From Halobacteriales archaeon QS_9_70_65 (lineage in GTDB: Archaea > Halobacteriota > Halobacteria > Halobacteriales > Haloarculaceae): a stretch of DNA of 15,919 nucleotides. The notes beneath the pieces were generated by a model. It searched no databases, was not told the origin of the DNA, and saw nothing but the letters and a program-made list of their open reading frames with translations. The stretch is from positions 8,723 through 24,641 of the forward strand of contig PXSC01000079.1 of assembly GCA_003023535.1 (NCBI GenBank), read 5' to 3'. Within the stretch, counting starts at the first letter, position 1; the number at the start of each line of letters is the position of its first letter. The translations under genes were made by a program, and so were the position numbers. Of the stretch, positions 7,798 to 14,966 are shown piece by piece.

Positions 7798-8881
7798 TCA
7801 CCGACCCAGCTCTTCGTGAGCGCTTGCGAGGTTGTCGGACGCCAGCGCCCCCAGCAGCGACAGCTCGCCGCCGAGCGCCGCGGTTGCGATGACCTCCGCC
7901 AGCGCGTCGGCGTTCGACCCGGCGGGATCGCCGCCGCCGCCGACGCCGACGATGTCCAGCGCCTCGGACTGCGTCGGGAGCGTCGTCCCGCCGCCGACCG
8001 TGCCGACCTCGAGCGACGCGAGGGTGATGCTGGCGTACAGCGCCCCGTCTCGGACCTCGGCGGTCGTGATGGCGTTCGCGCCCTCGACGACCTGAGCCAT
8101 GTCCTGGCCGGTCGCGAGGAAGGCGGCGGCGACGGTGTTGGCGGCGTGGGCGTTGAAACCCAGCGAGCCGGCTTTCGCCGAGCCGACGAGGTTCTTGCGG
8201 GTGTTGGCCTCGACGATTGCCGCCGGCGTCGTGTCGAAGTAGCTCTCGACGACGTCGCCCGGAATCTCGACGTCGGCGGCGACGGTCCGGCCGCGGCCCT
8301 CGACGCCGTTGACGGCGGCGGGTTTCTTGTCCGAACAGAGGTTGCCCGACAGCGCGACCAGTTCGGCGGGCGTCTCGCTCTCGACGACCTCGCAGGCGGC
8401 CTCCGTTGCGATGGTGGCCATGTTCATCCCCATGGCGTCCTTGGTGTCGTAGGCAAAGCGGACGAAGACGCTGTCGCCGACGACGTACGGCGTCACCTCC
8501 CGCAGCTCGCCGTGGCCGGTCGTCGCCTCGGCGGCCGACGGCCCGGATGGCCGCACAGCCGCGGTTGACCGATGCCACGAGGGCCCCCTCGGTCGTCGCC
8601 AGCGGGAGGTACCGCTCGCCGTCGACGGCGCCGCCGTCGATCTCGACCGGGCCGACGACGCCCATCGGCACCTGCGCGGCACCGAGGGCGTTTTCGATGT
8701 TCGGCTCGGCATCGGCGGCGTCGAAGGCGTAGGCGCCGACGGCCTCGAGGTCGGCGCCGGTCTCCTCGGTCAGCAGCCGGCGGCGGGCCGCGGCGGCGGT
8801 GTCGGCGTCGGCCCGCCGTTCGAGTTCGTGCAGGCGCAACTCGTCTTCCCGGACGGCGGCGACGAGTTCCTCGGTGTCCAT
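7798..8881 (-). pseudogene. hmgA: 3-hydroxy-3-methylglutaryl-CoA reductase with internal deletion and frameshift
   Basis: The NADPH-dependent reductase that makes mevalonate, the committed precursor of archaeal isoprenoid lipids and the target of statins. The start ATG at 8881 gives MDTEELVAAVREDELRLHEL. The first frame runs through NIENALGAAQVPMGVVGPVE (61-80) and LATTEGALVASVNRGCAAIRA (catalytic Glu98). At about 8530-8540 the frame breaks; the next frame resumes at AAEATTGHGELREVTPYVVGD. It continues through FAYDTKDAMGMNMATIATEAA, the catalytic Lys in SGNLCSDKKPAAVN, NAHAANTVAAAFLATGQDMAQ (catalytic Asp), LEVGTVGGGTTLPTQSEAL and LASAHEELGR (catalytic His), with the stop at 7800-7798. About 43 conserved codons, including the MTRAPVF region, are missing: 1084 bases against about 1212 expected. 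Upstream, CCTTAGTCG about 25 bases from the ATG is a plausible TATA box. Confidence 0.93.
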
Positions 8882-8917
8882 ACCGACCGGTCGCGGCCCG
8901 GCGACTAAGGCGTTCCG

Positions 8918-9120
8918 TCACGCCGGCGGCACGCAACGAGGCTTCATCTCGCTAAGGATACATGGAGAGCCGTACTCCCCAGACCTGCCCTCCTGAGGCG
9001 TGGTGCGACGGCGGCGGCCGTCGCGCCGGTGAGGTGTCCGGCGCTCGTCGCCCAGCCGACTACACCAGGCTCTGGCAGTAAGACCTTGCCGTTTGGATAG
9101 GAATACCGAGAGCATCGACT
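8918..9120 (-). mobile_element. Probable C-terminal tail of an IS200/IS605-type transposase (TnpB), remnant
   Basis: A minus-strand frame ending with TGA at 8920-8918 reads GDERRTPHRRDGRR, TTPQEGRSGEYGSPCILSEMKPRCVPPA. The GEYGSPC-plus-basic-tail style resembles the unconserved C-terminal tails of haloarchaeal TnpB/OrfB transposases. No RuvC or zinc-finger part is present upstream, so only the 3' end survives. Recognition rests on composition and a short motif, so confidence is limited. It lies between HMG-CoA reductase and the accessory segment. Confidence 0.3.
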
Positions 9121-9125
9121 CGAAA

Positions 9126-9215
9126 CGGTGGGGTCAGTCCGGTCATCGGGTCCGACGGATTTCGACCAGCTGACGTCGGGCGCTTTCATGTTCGCTCTCG
9201 GTTTTGACCCCACCG
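9126..9215. repeat. 90-bp segment bounded by 11-bp perfect inverted repeats
   Basis: CGGTGGGGTCA at 9126-9136 is the exact reverse complement of TGACCCCACCG at 9205-9215. The 90-bp unit has no gene. It could be a miniature inverted-repeat element, a transposon-end relic or the foot of a long hairpin. Flanking bases (CTCGAAA and TCGGGGA) do not show an obvious target duplication. Confidence 0.5.
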
Positions 9216-9360
9216 TCGGGGAGATAAGGAAACCGGAAACTAGCCGTAGAAGGCTTCATTGCTCCGGGCAGCCTGCTACTAGAATTCAGGCCGTTGATTA
9301 TAAGCGTGTTTATAATATGCCTCCGTCGGCTTGACGAAACCGCGAAGACGGCAAGATGTA
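9216..9360. other. Gene-free spacer
   Basis: The gap between the inverted-repeat segment and the stop of the Tat protein gene. It becomes noticeably AT-richer (TTGATTATAAGCGTGTTTATAATATGCC, 9294-9321). The minus strand of this AT-rich run could terminate transcription of the Tat protein gene. No recognisable coding content. Confidence 0.3.
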
Positions 9361-10224
9361 TTATTCCTTACAGTGCTCGCACTCGGGGTACTGGAGCGTG
9401 ATGGTCTTCGACCAGCCGGTATTCGAGTAGTGGAGCGAGTCGTTTATGAAATCCAAATCCAACTCGATTTCGTCGTCCGGACCATCCAGCCTGACCCGGA
9501 ATATCGTCGACGTTTCCGCTTCCAAAACCCCTCCCCAATGACGATCTTCGTCTTGGACGAGATTCCATCGATATTTCTTTTGATCCTCCGTATCCGGATT
9601 CATGTATTCCTGTGCATCCTTGTAGAAGTTATAGACGGACATTCCGACGTTGTAAGCCGTTCCGACTGACGCATCTAGTGCCTCGATCAAACTATCGCCG
9701 AAGCTCCGCCAAGCAGCGCCAGCCCAGTCGCAGGCGGTTCCGTCGTGCTCGTGCTCTTCGTAGTAGTGTCCCGACACCCAGTTTTCGTCATCCCGGAAGT
9801 GTATATCATCACTACGATGCTTGGGATACGTGACGATGGTTTCGAACCGCTCGATATCTTTGCAATCTGCCCAGTAATCGTCGTCGGTGAAGCGGCCGGT
9901 GGCGTTCCCGATCACCTGGACGGTAATGACCATCTCCCCGCGATCATTCGCGTCGTGAACGTCGGCCCTAACGCCCATTCCCCAAGCACGTTTCGCCTCC
10001 TTTTTGCCGTGATTATAATCCCCGAAGTAGCAGGACTTCGAGTCTTTCCATTCGTATGGATAGTCGTCGATAGTTCGGTGTCCGCCGTCGGGGAACGTGG
10101 GCGAGCAGCCTGCCTGGACGACCGATGCTTGATCCACGAAGCCGACAGTTGCGGCACCGGTCGCGAGCGTGCTGCCTCCGATTCGTTTCAACGCGGTTCG
10201 TCGGCTGATTCCATCGTCCTTCAT
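9361..10224 (-). CDS. Tat-exported hypothetical protein with six cysteines
   Basis: A complete 287-residue protein with no frameshift. The N terminus SRRTALKRIGG (residues 7-17), then a moderately hydrophobic stretch to VVQAG, is a twin-arginine signal. Cys40 follows AG and might be a lipobox (QAGC, not an ideal match) or simply the first mature Cys. Mature cysteines are C40, C65, C121, C165, C282 and C285, the last two as a C-terminal CEHC, an even number compatible with disulfides. Regions: an acidic, aromatic, His-rich middle (NWVSGHYYEEHEHDG, 148-162), an amphipathic or hydrophobic stretch (SFGDSLIEALDASVGTAYN, 174-192) and a beta-rich end (TIFRVRLDGPDDEIELDLDF). The family is not recognised. 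GC content is visibly lower than in flanking genes, suggesting acquisition. A small membrane protein gene ends only 20 bases upstream on the same strand. A secreted effector or peptide precursor is possible but unproven. Confidence 0.75.
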   Translation of the reverse strand: MKDDGISRRTALKRIGGSTLATGAATVGFVDQASVVQAGCSPTFPDGGHRTIDDYPYEWKDSKSCYFGDYNHGKKEAKRAWGMGVRADVHDANDRGEMVITVQVIGNATGRFTDDDYWADCKDIERFETIVTYPKHRSDDIHFRDDENWVSGHYYEEHEHDGTACDWAGAAWRSFGDSLIEALDASVGTAYNVGMSVYNFYKDAQEYMNPDTEDQKKYRWNLVQDEDRHWGGVLEAETSTIFRVRLDGPDDEIELDLDFINDSLHYSNTGWSKTITLQYPECEHCKE

Positions 10225-10243
10225 AGAAATCCCGTGTTCGGCC

Positions 10244-10258
10244 CCTAATTAAGTATCT
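10244..10258 (-). promoter_or_regulatory. TATA box of the Tat protein gene
   Basis: On the minus strand ATACTTAATTAG lies 20-34 bases before the ATG at 10224, an excellent haloarchaeal TATA position for a leaderless mRNA. It overlaps the stop codon (TAG at 10247-10245) of the putative upstream membrane protein gene. Confidence 0.5.
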
Positions 10259-10587
10259 TCTGGGAAAAAAACAGCGAGGAAAATACGTCTGCCGAGGCTT
10301 CGGCGACCGCGAATCCGGACGGCCCCAGCTTCACTTCCGCCTCGAACATGCACATCTCATCCGTATCCACCCAGTCCGAATATTCGATGACCGACACCAC
10401 GCAGAACAGTAATTTCCCGGGGACTAAGCCTCGTATTGCGATGACGACGAAACCCACCCCGGTCGAACAACAACACCGACGCAAGCACTACGACGCAAGC
10501 CCATCGCAAGATGTGCCCCGTACGACCTACGTATGCAGCCTGAATCCGCAACGATGTAACCGCCGTCTCATTTGATTCACGAGCCAT
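10245..10587 (-). pseudogene. Putative small membrane protein, one-base frameshift
   Basis: Two minus-strand frames join into a plausible 113-residue protein. From ATG at 10587: MARESNETAVTSLRIQAAYV, GRTGHILRWACVVVLASVLLFDRGGF, then after one surplus base (about 10445-10455) VVIAIRGLVPGKLLFCVVSVIEY, SDWVDTDEMCMFEAEVKLG and FSSLFFSQKILN with stop TAG at 10247-10245. Two hydrophobic segments flank a short basic loop; the C-terminal part is soluble. The joined length (343 bases, one more than 342) supports a single indel. The low GC matches the Tat protein gene 20 bases downstream, so the two are probably transferred and expressed together. No family is recognised; the join could be coincidence. 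Confidence 0.4.
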
Positions 10588-10990
10588 TCCTTCGCCGCCG
10601 TCGAAGCCTGTACAGCTTCACCAAGACGTCGGTCGAGTCCACTCAGCACGGCGCTGTTCGATCCTGCAGTGCAAGCGCAGTCAGGGCCGTTGCAGGCTCA
10701 CCTTCTGAATCAAGCGAACGGTCGACGACAGCGTTTGTCCAATCCACGACGGCTAAGCCGTCGTGCGGCCGCTCACGATCAGGTTCGACGCCGTCGGGGC
10801 CGACGACACGAGGGCAGGGGTGACGAGACTTGGTGCGACACCCCCATCACGGCGGGCGGCGGGTACGTGACCAGAACCGAGGCGAGCACCGAGTCGGAGG
10901 TTCGTGTCATCCGGTCGAGCGAGGACGGGTTGACGGCGGGAACGCTCGCGACGGCGACCGTTTGATAACCGAGCCGCCCTGTCGTCCGGT
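10588..10990. other. Gene-poor gap with a strong hairpin and a possible gene remnant
   Basis: No intact gene. On the minus strand a frame reads ERPHDGLAVVDWTNAVVDRS, LDSEGEPATALTALALQDRTAPC and stops at 10645-10643; after the stop it continues VDSTDVLVKLYRLRRRRRNG. This looks protein-like (perhaps a decayed gene with one nonsense codon) but is not recognised. The last part, GTTTGATAACC (about 10958-10968), is a TATA-like box about 25 bases before the amidohydrolase ATG. Confidence 0.3.
10745..10765. repeat. Perfect 9-bp hairpin with TAA loop
   Basis: CACGACGGC-TAA-GCCGTCGTG forms a 9-bp stem with a 3-base loop. Short, perfect hairpins of this kind occur at IS200/IS605 ends and as terminators. 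No U-tract follows, so a simple terminator is not favoured. Confidence 0.6.
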
Positions 10991-12496
10991 ATGACCGAGG
11001 CCGCCGATCGCGTGTTCAGGAACGCCGAGGTCCACACCCTCGGGGAGCCGGACGAGATCCACGAGGCCGTCGCCGTCCGGGGCGGCCGAGTCGTCCGGGT
11101 CGACTCCGAGTACGAAATCGAGTTCCTTTCCGGCGTCGACACCGACGTCGTCGACTGCGGAGGCGGCGTCTTCCTGCCGGGGTTCGTCGACGCTCACACC
11201 CACATGGAGGTGGTGGGCCGCCGGCTCGTTCACGCCGACCTCGGGGGGACCGACGACCGTGAGGCGGCCCTGGAGCGGCTGGCGGACGCCGCCGACGACG
11301 ACCGGGTGCTCGGCTACGGCTACGACGAGTCGACGTGGCCGACGGGGGCGTACCTCACCCGCGAGGAGCTGGACGCGGTGGCCGACGACCGGCCGGTCGT
11401 CGCCTTCCGCGAGGACCTCCACACCGCGTCGGTCAACTCGGTCGTCCTCGAGCGGTACGGCGACGAGTTGCCCGAGTCGGGCGTCGCCCGCGAGAACGGC
11501 GAGCCGACGGGCGTCGTCCGCGAGGACGCCGCGGAGTTCCTCCGGACCGAGACCGCACCCGGTCGCGAGGAGACGCGGGAACTGGTCACGGCGGCCCGCG
11601 ACTTCGCCCACGAGCGCGGCGTGACCGGCGTCCACGACATGGTGCGGCACTCCGACGCACCGGCGGCCTACCGGGAGCTGGCGGTCGCCGGCGACCTGGA
11701 CCTGCGGGTGCGGCTCTACTACTGGGCGGACCACCTCGACGCCGTCGCGGAGACGGGGCTGACGACGAACCACGGCAGCGAGTTCCTCGAGGTCGGCGGG
11801 GTCAAGACCTACACCGACGGCTCCCTGGGCGCGGGCACGGCGAAGCTGGCCGAGCCGTACGCCGACCGCGAGAGGACCGGCGAGTGGGTCGTCCCGCCGG
11901 CGGAGCTGGCCGAAATCGTCGAGCGCGTCGAGGCGCTGGGGATGCAGCTGGCGGTCCACGCCATCGGCGACGAGGCGGTCGCGGAGACGCTGGCGGCGCT
12001 GCCCGCCGACCCCGCCGCGCGGCACCGGGTCGAACACGCCGAACTGCTGCCGGGAGAGCCGTCGGAACTCGAAGGCGTCGTCGCGTCGATGCAACCGAAC
12101 TTCCTGCGGTGGGCCCGCGAGGGCGGCCTCTACGAGGACCGGCTGGGCACCGAGCGGACGGCAGCGTCGAACCGCTTCGCCGAAGTTCTCGAGGCGGGCG
12201 TGCCGCTGGCGTTCGGCAGCGACTGCATGCCGCTGGACCCGCTGTACGGCGTCCAGCAGACGGTCACGGCGCCGGAGCCGGGCCAGCGGCTCGGCGTCAC
12301 GGAGGCGCTACAGGCCTACACCTCCGGGGCGGCCTACGCCGGCTTCGCCGAGGACCGCTTCGGGACCGTCGAGCCCGGCAAGCGGGCGGACTTCGTCGTG
12401 CTCGCCGACTCGCCGTGGGTGGTCGACGACGACGCCATCGCCGACGTCGACGTGGCGATGACGGTCGTCGACGGCGAAATCGTGTACGAGGCCTGA
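10991..12496 (+). CDS. Amidohydrolase of the YtcJ type (metal-dependent hydrolase)
   Basis: An intact 501-residue member of the amidohydrolase superfamily (amidohydrolase 3, YtcJ/LAF3 group); it would hydrolyse an amide or related bond with a divalent metal in the cytoplasm. The N-terminal beta-sandwich (VFRNAEVHTLGE) leads to FLPGFVDAHTHM with metal ligands His69 and His71. Then come REDLHTASVNSVVL, the GGVKTYTDGSLGAGTA segment with the likely bridging Lys, AVHAIGDEAV and RHRVEHAEL with further His ligands, and FGSDCMPLDP with the catalytic Asp. The C-terminal sandwich is GTVEPGKRADFVVLADSPWV. The ATG at 10991 follows a TATA-like box with leaderless spacing. The natural substrate is unknown in this group. 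The next gene on the same strand has its own TATA box, so an operon is unlikely. Confidence 0.92.
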   Translation: MTEAADRVFRNAEVHTLGEPDEIHEAVAVRGGRVVRVDSEYEIEFLSGVDTDVVDCGGGVFLPGFVDAHTHMEVVGRRLVHADLGGTDDREAALERLADAADDDRVLGYGYDESTWPTGAYLTREELDAVADDRPVVAFREDLHTASVNSVVLERYGDELPESGVARENGEPTGVVREDAAEFLRTETAPGREETRELVTAARDFAHERGVTGVHDMVRHSDAPAAYRELAVAGDLDLRVRLYYWADHLDAVAETGLTTNHGSEFLEVGGVKTYTDGSLGAGTAKLAEPYADRERTGEWVVPPAELAEIVERVEALGMQLAVHAIGDEAVAETLAALPADPAARHRVEHAELLPGEPSELEGVVASMQPNFLRWAREGGLYEDRLGTERTAASNRFAEVLEAGVPLAFGSDCMPLDPLYGVQQTVTAPEPGQRLGVTEALQAYTSGAAYAGFAEDRFGTVEPGKRADFVVLADSPWVVDDDAIADVDVAMTVVDGEIVYEA

Positions 12497-12591
12497 CCGC
12501 CGCCGCGAGGTCCGCCGTCGAGTTCGCAATTGGGGTCGAACTGACGCTGGCGAGGCAATCGGACGCGGGCGCGGCCGCCGTAATGGAGCCG

Positions 12592-12600
12592 GATATATGA
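12592..12600 (+). promoter_or_regulatory. TATA box of the rhomboid gene
   Basis: GATATATGA lies 25-33 bases before the ATG at 12625, fitting a leaderless haloarchaeal promoter. The rest of the 128-base gap after the amidohydrolase shows nothing distinctive. Confidence 0.55.
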
Positions 12601-12624
12601 CGCCGGCGCCCGAACGTCTCGTCG

Positions 12625-14413
12625 ATGGTAGTCACGCCAACGCGGGTCGGTCTCGTCGCCGCCCTGGCCTTCGCGCTCGGCGTCGTCTGGTACTACGAAG
12701 GGCGCGGCCGCTGGCGCGCACGCCTAACGGACCGGTTCGTCCTCGGGGTGCCGTGGGGGACGCTCGTCACGATCGCCGTCGTGGTCGGCTTCTACCTGTT
12801 CGCACAGAACGGCCTCGAGCACTGGGAGACACCGGTCATCTACCCGTTCGTCACGTGGTCGTACTTCTACCCGACGGGGCTGCTGACGGCCGGCATCGCC
12901 CACGGCTCGCCGGGTCACATCGTCGGCAACATGGCGGGGACGCTGGCGTTCGCGCCGATCGTCGAGTACGCCTGGGGCCACTACCCGCCGTCGGCCCGCG
13001 GTCGCGACCGGCTCGGCGGTCCGACGGCCGGCCCGGGACTTCTCGGCCGGCCGGCCGCCCGGGCACTGGTCGTCTTCCCGGCGGTGCTGCTGCTGACGGC
13101 GTTCGTCACGTCGGCGTTCGCCGCCGGGCCGGGACTGGGCTTTTCCGGTGCCGTCTTCGCCATCGCCGGCTTCGCGGTGATCACCTATCCGATGACGACC
13201 GTGGTGGCCGTCGTCGCCGCGAGCGCGGTCGGGACGGTGTACGCGGCGCTGACGGAGCCGATCGTTCGGGCGACGTTCGGGGCGAGCGGCCCGTCGCTGC
13301 CGGCGTGGGCCGGCATCGCCTTCCAGGCGCATATGCTCGGGTTCCTGCTGGGCGTCGTCGCCGGGTCGCTGCTGCTGCGCCGCCGCGGCCGGCGGCCGGC
13401 CCTCGACCGGGTGTTCGTCGGGACCTTCCTGCTCGGGACCCGTCGCACTCGTTGCCGTGCTGTCGGTGCTGGTGGCCGCCGCCGCCGGCGCCAGCGGCCG
13501 GCCGCTCCCGCGACCGCTGTCGGCCCTGCCGCGGGCCCCGAGCCGGCGCCGGCTCGGGGTCGTCTGGCTGGTCCTCGTCGCCGGCGGCGTACTCGCCGGC
13601 GGCGCCTGGGCGGCCGTCGAGGGGGAACTCGACGGGGTCGGGATCGCCGGCCTCGTCTCCGCCTGGGTGCTGCTGTCGGTGCCGGCGCTGCCGCCGCTGC
13701 TGCCCGACGGTGTCGCCGCCTCGCCGGTCACCCGCCGCCGGACCGCCGCCGCGGCCGTCGCCGTCGCGGCCGTGCTCGTCGCGACGCCGGCGATACCGGC
13801 CGGGCTCGTCGTCGTCGACGGGGCCGGCGTCCCCGGCTCGGAGTCCGTCGAGATCCGCGACTACCGGGTCGCCTACGGCGAGAACGTCACCGTCGGCCAG
13901 GACCGGCTGGTCGAGGTCGGCAACGTGACCGACTCCGTCGACGTCTCGGGCGTCATCCTCACCAGTCCGGCCCGCCAGCTGTGGACTCCGGCGGTCCGGG
14001 AGCAGACGCTGGCCTTCGCCGGCAACCAAACGGTCGTCGTCGGCGGGGTGACCTGGCGGGAGACGCTGGAGGCCAACCGGACCGGCTGGGAGGTCGTCGG
14101 CAACGATAGCGTCTACGCGATCGACCTCCACCACGACGGCGAGACGACCCGGTCGTACCGCTCGCCGCCGGCGCGGGCCGACGTCCGTGTCGACGGCCGG
14201 GCGGTCGAGCTCGCGCCGACGACGAACGGCTTCGAGCTCCGAATACAGGCGAACGGCTCGACGGCCGGGTCGGCACCGGTGCCGCCGGCCAACGACACCG
14301 TCGCCGTCGCCGGCCTCACCCTCGAACACCGGGTCGTCGACGGGACGGGCCGGATCGTCGTCCGCAGCGACGGCACCGAGGTCCAAGTCGCCGAGCGAGA
14401 AACGTACGAGTAA
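12625..14413 (+). pseudogene. Rhomboid-family intramembrane serine protease with C-terminal extension, frameshifted
   Basis: The first part (ATG 12625) is a polytopic membrane protein with rhomboid signatures: H93-x4-H98-x3-N102 (HGSPGHIVGNM) in the second core helix, the serine motif GFSG (catalytic Ser174) and the catalytic His236 in FQAHMLGFLLG. After RRPALDRVFVGTFLLG (residue 271, about 13437-13445) the frame is lost and the +1 frame goes on as VALVAVLSVLVAAAAG. Three more hydrophobic segments follow, then a soluble, probably extracellular beta-rich domain rich in N-x-S/T sites (GNVTDSVD, AGNQTVVV), ending VQVAERETYE and TAA at 14411-14413. The total of 1789 bases is one over a multiple of three and close to the roughly 600-residue haloarchaeal rhomboids of this layout, so a single indel or a small deletion would explain it. 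Confidence 0.82.
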
Positions 14414-14414
14414 A

Positions 14415-14652
14415 CTACCCCGCCCTACTCCTTCTCTCACGCGGTACGCTCGGTCGATCCTTGAGGGCGGGGCATTCTCCCGCGAGGACTTCGCGGGTTG
14501 CTGCCCCTGCCCCCATGCAGGGCGTGGCGCAGGACACGACGACGGTTCGGGCGGAGCGGACTGTTCTGTGCGCTCGGCCGTACTCTCGCCGGGGGTTGTC
14601 TCGGCGAGGAGTGCTGTCGTCTCAGCCGACCGCGCGGGCGGCCTCGATGCAG
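14415..14652 (-). mobile_element. C-terminal tail of an IS200/IS605-type TnpB transposase (remnant)
   Basis: On the minus strand one frame reads YCIEAARAVG, a TGA (14624-14622), DDSTPRRDNPRREYGRAHRT, VRSARTVVVSCATPCMGAG, AATREVLAGECPALK and DRPSVPRERRSRAG with stop TAG at 14417-14415. The GECPALK-plus-arginine tail ending at a CCCCGCCC stem looks like the 3' end of haloarchaeal TnpB genes, where the right end and guide RNA of these elements lie. The RuvC and zinc-finger parts are missing, so it is a relic inserted or left immediately after the rhomboid stop. This is recognised from a short tail only. Confidence 0.45.
14418..14497. repeat. Inverted repeats at the transposase tail (possible element right end or terminator)
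   Basis: CCCCGCCCT (14418-14426) is the exact reverse complement of AGGGCGGGG (14464-14472). A second stem, CCCGCGA (14479-14485) with TCGCGGG (14491-14497), follows directly. Together they would fold the end of the TnpB-like tail. The structure starts four bases after the rhomboid stop and could also stop rhomboid transcription. Confidence 0.5.
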
Positions 14653-14966
14653 TATCATGTGTTACGATACCATGGAGAAAAAATGTTGCGAACGCGCTTC
14701 CTTCCCGGCCCACTCGTTCGTGGTTCGAGACGCTTCGCGTCTCGTCATCACGAAAGACGGAGGTCTTTCGAACGACTTCGCTCACTCGTTGATGCCGAGG
14801 GCTCCGCGCTACCGCCTGCTGACGGTATCCCCCGGTCACCGCTGGCCACCGGAACCGCCGCCCGGACGTCGACGGATTGTGGCAGCATCTCTCCGGCGAT
14901 CCGGGTATTGAAGAAGAAATCTTATCAATAACGTCGTTCGTAGAGATAGTTACCGAGGCATCAACC
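14653..14966. repeat. Gene-free region with two adjacent perfect hairpins
   Basis: No gene is supported. CGAGACGC-TTC-GCGTCTCG (14726-14744) and CGAAAGAC-GGAG-GTCTTTCG (14751-14770) are perfect 8-bp stems seven bases apart, resembling the hairpin words at 6439-6524. The region ends with an AT-rich promoter for quinolinate synthase. Confidence 0.55.
14920..14932 (+). promoter_or_regulatory. TATA-like promoter of nadA
   Basis: The AT-rich CTTATCAATAA at 14921-14931 is the best TATA candidate. Start of transcription would fall near 14950, giving a leader of about 15 bases before the ATG at 14967. Confidence 0.4.

Noticed and set aside
13430..13450. Programmed frameshifting in the rhomboid and other genes
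   Set aside because: Shifts occur in many unrelated genes at different kinds of sites and in both directions, and no slippery site with a downstream structure is shared; error or mutation fits better.
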